DNA of 64,000 bases, taken from assembly GCA_902806565.1 (NCBI GenBank), contig CADCXA010000044.1, forward strand, positions 124,001 to 188,000, read 5' to 3'. This stretch comes from Hypoxylon rubiginosum. Taxonomy: Eukaryota > Ascomycota > Sordariomycetes > Xylariales > Hypoxylaceae. Within the stretch, counting starts at the first letter, position 1, and the number at the start of each line of letters is the position of its first letter. A model generated the notes under the pieces. The model searched no databases. It worked only from the letters and a program-made list of their open reading frames with translations, and was not told the DNA's origin. Shown here one piece after another: positions 1 through 10,460 of the stretch. The translations under genes and the position numbers were made by a program.

Positions 1-2395
1 TTTTATACTTCTCCCCCCCGGCTGCGATCCCATTCGCCGGCCAGGGGGGACGGCATCGCTAATACGAACCCTTAATGGTCGCCTTTTATTATATATTATT
101 ATTATTACTATTTTCTTCGGTGCTATTCGTCGTCATTGCTTTTTATTTTCTTGTGTTTCGCTTCTGGATCATTTGCTGCATCGCCATGACTAAGGGGAGT
201 GGGAACGAAATTTGTTTCGGCCTTTTTCAGCCGCCCCGTCATAGGCTTGGGGTGATGGCATGGTGGATGGGGGGATGGGTGTCTGGCATTGATGATTGAT
301 GATCTCACCTACAGATTTTCGCCCACGTGGGCTTGGGAAACCCAAGGCCGGGAATACGCTCCCTTGGACCCTCAGATGTGTGTGTGTGTGTGAGAGAGAC
401 AGGCGAGCCGGCTCCCGATTCGGTGGCGTTCTAAGATTCTAGAATGTTTTCTCTCGTCGTGTGTCCAGACGTATCTAGGGCTCACTCATTAGCGTATGTA
501 ATGTAAGGTAGGTAAGCAAGCAGGCAAGGTAAGGCAGGTTAGGTATGTACATGCGGCTTATTCGCATTGCTTTGTTTCGCAATTCGATACTTCCACGAAT
601 CCAAGCAAGTAGGTAAGATAAAGAGATCTCGCTGGCCTTGGCAGGTTTCGCTCACCGCCGCCCATATATCCCCCATCTTCATATTTCGTGTTGATTACGA
701 TGCGTCGAACGGGGAACGGTACTTACAATTTGGCAGGGCGCCCCCCCTGGGGGATCTCACTCTCATGGGTGATCCGCCTCCACTTCCTCTTCCCCCTCTC
801 ATCATCCTTCCTTCAAAGTAGTTCGAATCCAAAGATGATCCAGATGTGGTTCATCTTCAGGTTGGCGGGGAACGTCTCTCGGAAAGTTTTTTGTTCAGCT
901 GAGATCAGCCCCCTCACGGCAACAACAGAAAGTCTCCACGGGGGTCAACACTAAGCAACCCTTTCATGGCGGTGCATTGCAGGCTGACCGTTCAGCGTCC
1001 ATAGGATGCGGTGTGTTTCGGGAATAGTGGCCGCCTACTTTTGCCCTTGCGCCCTGTCTCGCCGTTTTCCGCCTCTTTCTCTCACTCTCTCTCACTCCCC
1101 GCTCCCGGATCATCGTCACCGTGACGAATGGCTTCTAGGCCCCCCCTTGTGTCTAAGGGTCTTTCTCACAGCTTGCATGGCACGTCCCAGGTTTTTCGTG
1201 AAATCGGACGGCGAAGATTTCTGTTCGGCCAGTCTCGTGTTCGCCCGCTCGAGCATCGTACGGTCTCTACTGGCGCGCTTGGATCGCCACGGCCCATCAT
1301 CTTCGCAATGTCATGCCTCCTGACGACGGACGTCGCCTAGAATTACCCCTAGCTATCTGGCTTCTTCAGCTGATGCAGTTGAATGAATTCAGCTCGAAAT
1401 ATTGCTTTGTTTCCCGCGTCCGCGGTAGTTGAAGTGTGGTGTCATTTCTGGATGGACATCGCATCGTGCTCATTATCAAAAATGTCGTGCTACCGCGCGA
1501 GTAGAGCCAACGGTCAACTGGCGTGGTTGATGTTTGGGGGAGAACATGAAAGAGGTTGAACTCTCCTGTGCTGTCGATGTGTTGTTCACTTTTGGATCGT
1601 GCCCAACAGCATCGCGGATCATGCAGTCAGCCGTTGACTCTACCACGCGGCGCCACTACACAAGGACAGAGCACAGTCCTTGGTCACTTCGCCTTGGTGC
1701 ATCTTGAATAATTCGCATCACCCTCGTCAACAAGCTCGAGGGAGGGATCAGTAGGCATCATTACAACCATTGCCGCATTGTCGGAGATTCCGGCCAACAC
1801 GGCATTGAGCGGAGACACCTCTTGCGGCGTCGAGTATGGCTTTCGGTCCGGTCGTCCAGAGACCGTCGCTAATACGTGGAGAGCTGCTTAGCTCTCTCAT
1901 CGCAGCGGTCGGGTACAGCAAGTGAGAAGCGAGTGGGAGATGAACGGTCACGACATTGACCCGGTGACATGCTGCTTGCTTGCACAAGGCGGAAATAACA
2001 AAGGGGTGGAAAGCCAGCTCTTCTAGCGTTAAGAAAGGTTGGGCTCTTGACATCTTCTCGTGTCAACAAGAGCAACCTACTAGGCGAGGAAGCTCAGAAC
2101 CTGAATAGGGGCATTTTGGGATAGCGTGGTCGACTTGTGTCGAGGCGGGAACAGGAGTCGTGGACTGAAAGTCGTGGATTGAGAGTCGTGGATTGAGTCG
2201 GGACCACGACCCGAAACGACCTCAGCAGATGTTCGGACGACTCGTTCCCACTTGCTACACCCTGTCTTCCATGCTCACCTTCGTCCTTCCTGTCTCCCGT
2301 CTCCCCCTTGACCTCGGCGTTGATGTGTTCGTCGTCAATTCTGTCGCCATCGCCACCACGGCCACCATGAGGCTACATAGCCTGCTTCGCGAGTA
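1..2395. other. Intergenic, no supported gene
   Basis: Only short, low-complexity open frames occur and none resembles a known protein. The stretch holds a TG run near 376-391, a C-rich run near 740, and a three-copy 14-bp direct repeat at 2156-2197. It probably belongs to the far upstream region of the xylanase gene. Confidence 0.6.
2156..2197. repeat. 14-bp direct repeat, three tandem copies
   Basis: The unit AGTCGTGGATTGAG is tandem at 2156-2169 (with small changes), 2170-2183 and 2184-2197. It lies about 800 bp upstream of the xylanase start. No function is known. Confidence 0.85.
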
Positions 2396-2398
2396 AAT

Positions 2399-2708
2399 CC
2401 GGCAAAATGCGCCTTGCAGCTTTTGCAGGCCAAGTTAAATTGGCGTTACTTCCCGCCGAAGCCAATCCAGTGGTTTTGATGGCCCTGTTAGATTATGGCG
2501 ACGCGTAAATACTCTGTCAGCAGAACATGAAACCGCCGTCACGGAGTATTGACCAGGGCAGTCAGGGGGGGCTCGGCCAGGTTCTAAGTCAATTAACCGC
2601 CGGCAAAATCTGTTTGGGCTCTATTCTCCCCCGTTTCCCATGCTACCCTCCACTGCCTCCCCAATATCGAGATCCCGGTTTCTCCATGTCGGGTTATGCC
2701 GGCAAAAT
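2399..2708 (+). promoter_or_regulatory. CCGGCAAAAT motif, three copies upstream of the xylanase
   Basis: The identical 10-mer CCGGCAAAAT is found at 2399-2408, 2600-2609 and 2699-2708, always on the + strand. All copies lie within 600 bp of the xylanase start codon. Three exact copies in about 300 bp are not expected by chance, so this may be a binding site or a promoter repeat. I cannot link it to a named regulator. Confidence 0.5.
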
Positions 2709-2743
2709 GGCTCCCCACAATGATCGGCATAAACCATGGCCAT

Positions 2744-2749
2744 GGCTAA
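2744..2749 (+). promoter_or_regulatory. Candidate XlnR/XYR1 site
   Basis: GGCTAA lies about 250 bp upstream of the xylanase start. It matches the GGCTAA/GGCTRR core bound by the xylanolytic activators XlnR and XYR1 in other ascomycetes. A six-base motif alone is weak evidence, but the gene context fits. Confidence 0.45.
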
Positions 2750-2873
2750 TTCCAACGACTGCTTTTCAACCCGTCTTCTCGGGAACCAGGAACGGACTGG
2801 TGATACCCCTTTCGGAAGGAGGCCATTGGGCTCTCGTCACGCATCCAATGCGAAACTTGGCGAGGCTAGGAAG

Positions 2874-2883
2874 TATATATAAG
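2874..2883 (+). promoter_or_regulatory. TATA box of the xylanase gene
   Basis: TATATATAAG lies 113 bp upstream of the start codon. It is followed by a pyrimidine-rich stretch and an A-rich leader ending directly at the ATG. This arrangement is typical of a strong, inducible fungal promoter. Confidence 0.7.
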
Positions 2884-2989
2884 CATTACCTTCCCGCTTT
2901 GTCGATCAGAACCCGTTGGGAGCTTTTTTTTCTTCTTCGCCAGAGCCAGAGTCAAAAGATACACACTTCTTTTCAAACTCAAACAATAA

Positions 2990-3649
<660 letters not shown>

Positions 3650-5720
3650 AGCAGTCCTTAAGCAAGCCCGGCTAGCTGCTTACGTACAACCGAGGATTGC
3701 CCCTTTTTCTCTCTACCTCACTCCCTTTTTTCAGTCTAGCTAGGGCCCAGGTATTCTTGATTAGTAGGAAAAAGGAAATGTGGTTGGGTTGGTCGTCGCC
3801 GAAGCTTCGGTTTCGCGGGCTTGCCGTGCCTAGCTTTTCTGATCTGATGTATGCTAGTTGGGTTACCTGCCTAGGTACTACTGGACTCGGGATTCGAGAT
3901 TCTTAGTGCACAGCTTCTTTTGGCTAGGAAATTGACTCCAGTTGTTACTTAAGTTAGTGTTTGACATGTAGACTCGAGCTGTTTGTGAGAGTGAATAAGC
4001 GTGACACCGCTAAAGGCCTTGATTATCGTAATATGCGCCGCTCATCCTGTAGCTACCACACCATCATGGGTAAGTCAAGCTATCAAATTGCGTATATCTT
4101 AGTTGCCTAGATCATTCAAAATTTGCACCCATATTATGGGATATAAGGCACATTTGCGAACAAGCCATTGGGGCGTCGCTTTTGCGACAACTCGCTAAGA
4201 GCATGCCTCATCTACCTGCTATGACCCTTCTTCGTACTTGGTGTCTGGCTACAGGAGTTTTCGGTGCGTAATATCAAACACTCAGCACATAGGATAGGCA
4301 ACACCATAACGGGCTTCTGGGTAAGATGGAAACGCAACTCGTGCAATGCGCGTCCTTCTCTATTAGCCGCAATCTAACTCGGGCGTAGGAGGGATTGAGG
4401 ACACGAGAAGAGGCGAGAGTGGACTAAGGGAGAGGATTGGCTTTGGACAAGTGCCTCCAAAGCGAAGTTTGCATATCAGGGTGTGATAGGAATGATGTTT
4501 TCGTTGCATGGCTCCATAAACAGCACACTTACGAGGTGCTTAAGCGCTATTAATGTAAGAATGATATATTGGCATCGACTGTCACCTGTGACAAATGCAA
4601 GTACATAAACGTACAACAATTTACTCTTTCACTCAATACATAGTTAGAATTCCAGTTAGCTAACGAGCCTGATCTTTGCTCTAGTAGTAACCCCCTGAGT
4701 TCTGAATGCCAACTGCATTTAGCGTAGTAATTAAAGCATTACTACTGGTTCTTGTAATAATGATATGAATGAGATGATGTTTCTTTTTTCTTGATACTAA
4801 TAAATCAACTGTAGCCCACCGCTCATGCCCTAGCTGCCAAGTACGTACTATATATGCAATGATGAGAATAGCCTCTCCTACAGACACAGTATAACAGACC
4901 CAAGTTTGGAGCTCGCCTCCTTATAGTATGGTATCTCTCTACTAATACCTATGATCCGTTATATAAGGGTACTTTGGTAATATGTTGCCTCACCTATCTT
5001 CGGAATACCGAGAAAATACAACGACGCGTCAAGGTAGAAAGAGAGCCATACGAATGTATCCTAGTATTATTCATACATATGAATTTCCATCACATTAGTG
5101 ATCTGAGACGTTATAAAGAAATATAGCAATGTTGCGTTTAAAATCATTAAAATATTGAGGTTAAAAGTTTGCATCAAGATATGCTCGAACAGTCATCACT
5201 CAATACGATTTTACGTGTCCTCCGCTATGAAATAAATTGCTATTCATTCTTAATCATGTCGACCATCATGGCAAATCATGGATAAGCTTACTACTTACTA
5301 CCTGAGATCTTAGTTGCCCCTGAATATTTGACCCCTTTTCGCATCAGTCTTCAATGAGCCCCCTACCCACTCTTAGACACATGGATTGCCCATGTAACTA
5401 ATAAAATACTATGAAAGCTATTCCCAACATTCTAACACCCGTTTAACAGGAGACAACTTGGGCAGGGTCACAGACATACCAGCAACTTGAATGCGAGGGG
5501 CATTGCTTCTTATCAGAGGCATCATATTTTATCCTACGGGACATCAGATTTGCCATCATTCATATATTATACATTGTGGAGTGTGGAATTGTTATACAAG
5601 GATCGGATTTCTTTTCCTCATTATACATCATTAGAAGTTTTATCCGTGATAACCTCGCCGATGTTTTATTTCATTTGTTCATCCTCCCCCTACTAGACCC
5701 GGATGGCCATAGCAGGCCAT
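3650..5720. other. AT-rich intergenic block
   Basis: The first 250 bases are probably the 3' untranslated region of the xylanase. From about 3950 to 5700 the sequence is visibly AT-rich and only very short frames are open. I see no gene and no recognisable transposon remnant. It could be a RIP-eroded relic or plain spacer. Confidence 0.5.
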
Positions 5721-6680
5721 CTAAGCGTCGACGAACTCCTTGACGTCCTTGAGCCAGGTCTGGTACTCGCGCTGCTCCTTGATGTCCATGTAGTCGGGTA
5801 CGAAGACGGCGAGGGCCTGGGTGACGCCGCGCTCCTCGAGGTAGCGCTCCATGAGGATCTGGAGGTCCTCGTCGAGGCTGCCGAAGGGCGGGCCCGGGTA
5901 CACGTCCTGGGCCGTGTGCGCGGCCTCGGCCGTCTCGCCGCGCGCCAGGCCCGCGTCCTTGAAGTAGTAGAAGTTCTCCACCAGCACCGAACCGTCCTGC
6001 GCGAGCGCCTCGATGTTCAGCGCCCCCTTGCCCGGCTTCTCCACCACGATGTTCAGCCGGCACGGCACCGGCGCCTCCGTGTCCTCGGCCTCCTCCTCGC
6101 CGCCTAGGCCCTCCTCGCCCTCCGCTTGCGACGACGCGCGGCGGCCGCCCTCCGATGACTGGACGTCCTCGTCGCCGAGCGCGGCGTCCTCGTTGTACAC
6201 GTCGTCGGGCTCGTAGTTGGCGAGGTCATTGATGGAGAAGGTAACGGTAATGCTGAACGAAAAAGTCAGTCTTCAGTCAATTCTTTTATATCGATGCAGC
6301 AGCGGCACCTACGTTTCGTTTCCAAACTTGCGCGTTAGAGTAACGTCTTCCTTGCCGGGCGTATCTTGGAGCTCGAAGGGGCTGTTCTCTAGAAAGTCCT
6401 TGACGCTCGCGGGGAGCTGCTCGTTCTCCTTCATCTGACCCTCAAACTCGATTTCGCTCTCGAGCTTGACGGATAACTCTTCATCCACCTCGGCCGCGGG
6501 CGCTTGTCTGAATTGTGACGTTGAGAAAGCTGATGCGAACTGTGTTGATCTGAGTGGCGCCCATGAGGATTTCAGTAGGGAGCTCGGTTGAGCTGCTCTC
6601 GACTGTCGAATGGCAGTGGAGCTGAGGCGGGTAAGGGCGCGAGGCGCTGACCGCGCTGCGGCTCGGAGGGACATCATCAT
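5721..6680 (-). CDS. MAM33/p32 (gC1qBP) family mitochondrial matrix protein
   Basis: The model is 299 residues in two exons (6680-6313 and 6252-5721) with a 60-nt intron, donor GTAGGT and acceptor TTCAG. Splicing restores the family sequence KFGNETITVTFSINDL. Residues 1-60 are rich in Arg, Ser and Ala and nearly free of acidic residues, a mitochondrial presequence. The mature part has the acidic p32 fold, with an acidic low-complexity loop (about 142-175) and the conserved C-terminus ending in WLKDVKEFVDA. Yeast Mam33 is an acidic trimeric matrix protein that supports mitochondrial translation and respiratory growth; that role is transferred from the family. Three Met codons open the frame and the first was chosen. 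Confidence 0.93.
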
Positions 6681-7277
6681 GCTGGAATTAAATGTGATAC
6701 TGAGGGAGAACGGAGCGGAAATGGGAATTGAAATGTAGACGAGGGCACAAATCGATTGGTGTTGGTGTTGGGGGTATCTTAAGGTGGGATGAAAATTTCA
6801 AGACCTGGAGCAGCTACTAAAAATTTATCTAACGATTGATTAAGCAGCTATCGCGCACAGACCATAGGCCAAGCTTTTACCTTTTTAAGCTACTACTTAA
6901 TCCTATTTAATGCATATTCCAGTAAGCGCACAGCTATTTCGCTTCCACCCCCCTTTACCCCTTAACCCTCTTAGCCCCTGAGCCGATATATGGAGTCATC
7001 GGTGAGGATAAAGCTACACGTTAGTACCCAGCATTGTTCCGACCTTGCTTCAAAATATCAGACTAAATAGTTTCATAAACGAAATATAAGTTGCTTACGC
7101 TCATAGTTACCTAGGTACTCACATTCATGACCAAAGCCCATGGATGATGATCTAGCTACCTAGGTGGTTTGATGGACATTAGTATCTTATAAATATCATG
7201 TTATGTCTAAAACAGAGTCACTAGTTTTTAAAGACTTGTCATTTATCAAGGTTGCTTTTGTGTTGTTTGACCTCTAC
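6681..7277. other. Intergenic, no gene seen
   Basis: This holds the promoter of the MAM33 gene (minus strand) and then AT-rich spacer. ACCTAGGTA-type motifs occur near 7108 and 7155. Confidence 0.6.
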
Positions 7278-7514
7278 CTAGACAGTTGAAGATATTGTCT
7301 TCCGCAAGGCTGGTGTGGGAGGGATCAGTTTGCTTCCCTCCTTACATTTCCAGCACTGATGCTGCGTCCTGCTCGCTATGTTGTCGACGCCCGACCCGCA
7401 GCTCCCAAACACGCCGCTCATACGGGCCACCTTGCACGATTGCTCCGAGATCAGGACCGTCTCTTCGTGGCTACATACGTAGCATGCTCTCAGGTGCGTG
7501 ACGTATTGGCACAT
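7278..7514 (-). CDS. Possible small Cys-rich protein, unknown function
   Basis: A 78-residue frame begins MCQYVTHLRACYVCSHEE. Its six spaced Cys residues and one His (C2, C11, C14, H16, C27, C39, then C-x2-C near residues 54-57) resemble small fungal proteins that start MC and have paired Cys/His ligands, probably for zinc. I do not recognise a named family. There is no signal peptide. An overlapping frame (7471-7677, minus strand) could supply an upstream exon, but no splice join keeps both frames. The region is otherwise gene-poor, so this may also be a chance frame. Confidence 0.35.
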   Translation of the reverse strand: MCQYVTHLRACYVCSHEETVLISEQSCKVARMSGVFGSCGSGVDNIASRTQHQCWKCKEGSKLIPPTPALRKTISSTV

Positions 7515-8813
7515 CGCTAAGACCCCGCTTAAAGTCAGCTAGAGCGGCCCGGGACTCAGGGGCAACATACTGGGGTAACGCTAGGGGTAGATCTCGATAG
7601 CTCAATTGTATGTATGATTCGGTATGGCGAGAGTAGTCGTCGTAGACGGTAGCGATCGTCATACTCTCTCCTGACATAAGAGTACGTCGAGCTCCAATTT
7701 ATATGAGGTCAACGGTAGCTCAAAGCCTCGAGTATTCTTCAGCGGCATCCTCTGCCGTGATTCTTACAACGTATGGCAGATGTCGAGAACATAGTTACCA
7801 CGTTTCTAGCTGGGCCAATCGGATACTGATGGGAGCGAAGAAAAGGTCGATACTCATCTACAGTTGTAGTTGTTATAAAGCTACTGTATAAGCCATTTGA
7901 TCCAATCGCCTTGAGACTTCTAGCCAAGGCAGATAAGCAATTCAGCTTACTGACAGTACTACGAATCATATCATTGCTGTTAGTAATGGGGTAGCATAAA
8001 TTTAAAAGATCAGTGCACTGAGCAAGCAGCCGTTCGGGTCGAGTCTATAGGCGACAAGAGAGGCAGTGAAATGTCACACGCCTGTTGGATGTAGACAAGA
8101 AGATCTAGTTTTATCTGAAGTATCAAAGAGCTAGTAGCTTCGGAGGTTGTGAGGCTTTGAAGTTTCTCTGCAAGTCTCGGATCCGGGGTACAGGCCGTGT
8201 TAAACCAGCATCTCATGGACAATTCGGCTACCCGCTTGGCTCAAACATGAAACCAGGCCGTCTAAAAACAACAGCAGCAAGCATGCATACTGAGTCCGCA
8301 GCAATCGCGATTTGATCCTGTAGTGACACTCGCGCCTGACAGGTAGAGCCTTAAACTCGCTGGATGTGGCCCGGGGACAGGATGAATCGACTGGGGTTGC
8401 CCCGTAGGATCTATAAGGCTACCTAGGTACGGAGGCCATTCCGGGGGTTACAGCACCGTAAAAACCGTTCGTAGCCGTAGACTAAAGCCTCCCGAGTTTG
8501 AGATTAACCAAGGTCGCCTAGATTGCGCCTATCGCCTCTGTTGGGGAAACAGGGAACGCATGCCGGCATTTGTGGGCGGATTGCGGAGTTTGCAGCTGAT
8601 ATGCGCCCACGCTGTAGGTAACCGCGAGTTTGCGAATCAACGGCCAGACCGGGCTGCCTGCCCCTTGCTAGGTCTCGGGAACTTCCCATCCCCGTACGTA
8701 AGGCCCCGTCGGCTTATAGATGAACATAGAAACATCAGCCGAGATGCCAGAAGTCGTGGCACACGCCACTTCGGGCAGGGTATTCAAAGCACGTGGATTG
8801 CCGGGGAATTTTC
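7515..8813. other. Intergenic, no supported gene
   Basis: Only short frames without recognisable features are present. The end next to 8814 is the 3' untranslated region of the TMA16 gene. The palindromic ACCTAGGTA motif is at about 8421-8429. Confidence 0.55.
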
Positions 8814-9542
8814 TCAGTGATCTCCTCTTGGAGGAAAGCTAGAAGGTTGGACTGTGCCGGCGGATGATATCCTCACCCACTGAAGACCGGTTAAGTACGA
8901 CCAAGAACCTTCATACCGACCTAGAAGCGCAGCATTTTCTTCCGTATCAAGTACTGGTAATACTAAGAAGCAAGTTAGCTAGGGGATGCTCTGTCATGAG
9001 ATTGATGAGATACTCACGAAAACCACTCTGGTATTCCTTCTGAAGCTTATCGACCTTGACCTTAAGCAGATCTTCTTTGGCGCTAGCTGGACGACCAGGC
9101 CGGCGCGTCTTCTTCATTTCATGCAATTCTTCGTCATGTTGATGTACGAAGCTAAGTATAGGGTTAGCTTCCAGGTGATCTGGGTGACAAGAAATATCTG
9201 ATGGAGACTAACGTCTTGATGAGCTCCTGGATTGTGTCCATCTGGAGAGGCTGGCCCTCATTTTGTCTCACGGCTTCTTGGAAGAAGGTGGTTCGTTCAA
9301 CTAAGCAGGAAGTGAGAAATATGTTCGAGTGAAGCTGGATTGGGTATAGATATGGTGGCACAGCGGGACGTACGGTAGGGCTTATCACTCTTCTTCCTCG
9401 ATGACGCTATCTTTTCGAGCTTTTCATCTCGAACTTGAGCCCGATGCAGTCTCTTGGAGTCACGAGAATATTGATGAAGGGATTCTATGGGTCCCTTCTT
9501 TTTCGCAATAGCCTTGCGAGCTTTCTCTAACGTCTTGGGCAT
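8814..9542 (-). CDS. TMA16 homologue, translation machinery-associated protein
   Basis: Four exons (9542-9374, 9300-9213, 9151-9018, 8962-8814) encode 179 residues; the introns are 73, 61 and 55 nt with donors GTACGT, GTTAGT and GTGAGT. The protein starts MPKTLEKARKAIAKKKGP, a basic N-terminus typical of TMA16. It continues with the family core (TFFQEAV, then IQELIKTFVHQHDEEL), the basic stretch KKTRRPGRPAS, and the C-terminal QWVRISSAG and SFPPRGDH. Yeast Tma16 associates with pre-60S ribosomal particles; a role in large-subunit assembly is inferred from that. The gene is divergent from EXO1 over a shared 918-bp spacer. The exons are short enough that no single open frame reveals the whole gene. 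Confidence 0.9.
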
Positions 9543-10460
9543 TTTGGCGGTATGTCCTTTGATGTGTGTGTGGGATATGTAATAACTGTCGTCGAATTGT
9601 CGTCGACAAACTGTGTGATCACTGATCCTTTTTTTTTTTTTGGTTGTCGAGAACTGGTGGGGCAAGAAAATGTTCTAGAATTGCCAAGGATGAAAATAAA
9701 TTTGTACTGTGGGTTGGAAGAGTACGGTGTAATTGTTAAGGATTGAATATAGTCACTAGTGTCTGCACTATCTCATTGAAAGTAAACTCATGTGATGGCT
9801 ATTCACCTTAGGTACCTGGTTGGGGACCCATTTTACTGGACCAATGCTGAGCTAAATTTATCTGATGTGCTTGATGATTGGCTAGTCCCAGGCTGGTCCC
9901 TACATCTTTTACCCCGTGCGGCGGCCCCATGGTAGCGGGGCGACGGTGTGTCTAGGCACTAAAAATCGCGGTGGTCCTAGCCTTTGGCCCACTGACGCGG
10001 TTAACTCTTATCGATTGACAAGCAGGAGCCTTTTCTACCAAAGCTCGACCCAGCAACGCGTCTGCTACTCATTTATATATTTCTGGCAGGACTCGACCTC
10101 GAACCTCCAGTTGCCAATTCCAATTCCAACTCAATAATTAGTTCAAGATACATTCTTCTCTCCTCCACCTCGGCACTTCGATCCTCTTACTTCGCCATCC
10201 AACCAACGTTCTCCAAAGCCCTACTCCAATCGCATATTAGTGGCTTGTTTACCTCGTGTCACATAGCCTGTATACAACCTGTCTACCTCTCTGGTCAAAT
10301 TGATTCGCACTCCGGACTTCTGCAGCTCCTTGCTACGCTTCGCTACACCAAGAGCTAGCTTTAGACCGGCTGGGTCTCGAATCGGCCTTCCTGTATGGCA
10401 TCGCACATACAATAGATCTTGTAGCAAGGGTGCTGGAGGAGAAGTCTCCTCCGTTTTACG
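9543..10460. promoter_or_regulatory. Divergent promoter TMA16/EXO1 with MCB-like sites
   Basis: This 918-bp spacer separates the two start codons. A perfect MluI/MCB box, ACGCGT, is at 10056-10061 and a second core, ACGCG, at 9995-9999; both are 400-470 bp from the EXO1 start. MBF (Mbp1-Swi6) binds such sites before S-phase genes in other fungi. A T11 run lies near 9629. Confidence 0.45.

Noticed and set aside
42..299. Hydrophobic 74-residue frame near the window start
   Set aside because: The hydrophobicity comes from a TAT/TTA-rich tract; there is no gene context or family resemblance.
5703..6107. Plus-strand frame opposite MAM33
   Set aside because: It is a shadow of the GC-rich second exon of the p32 family gene.
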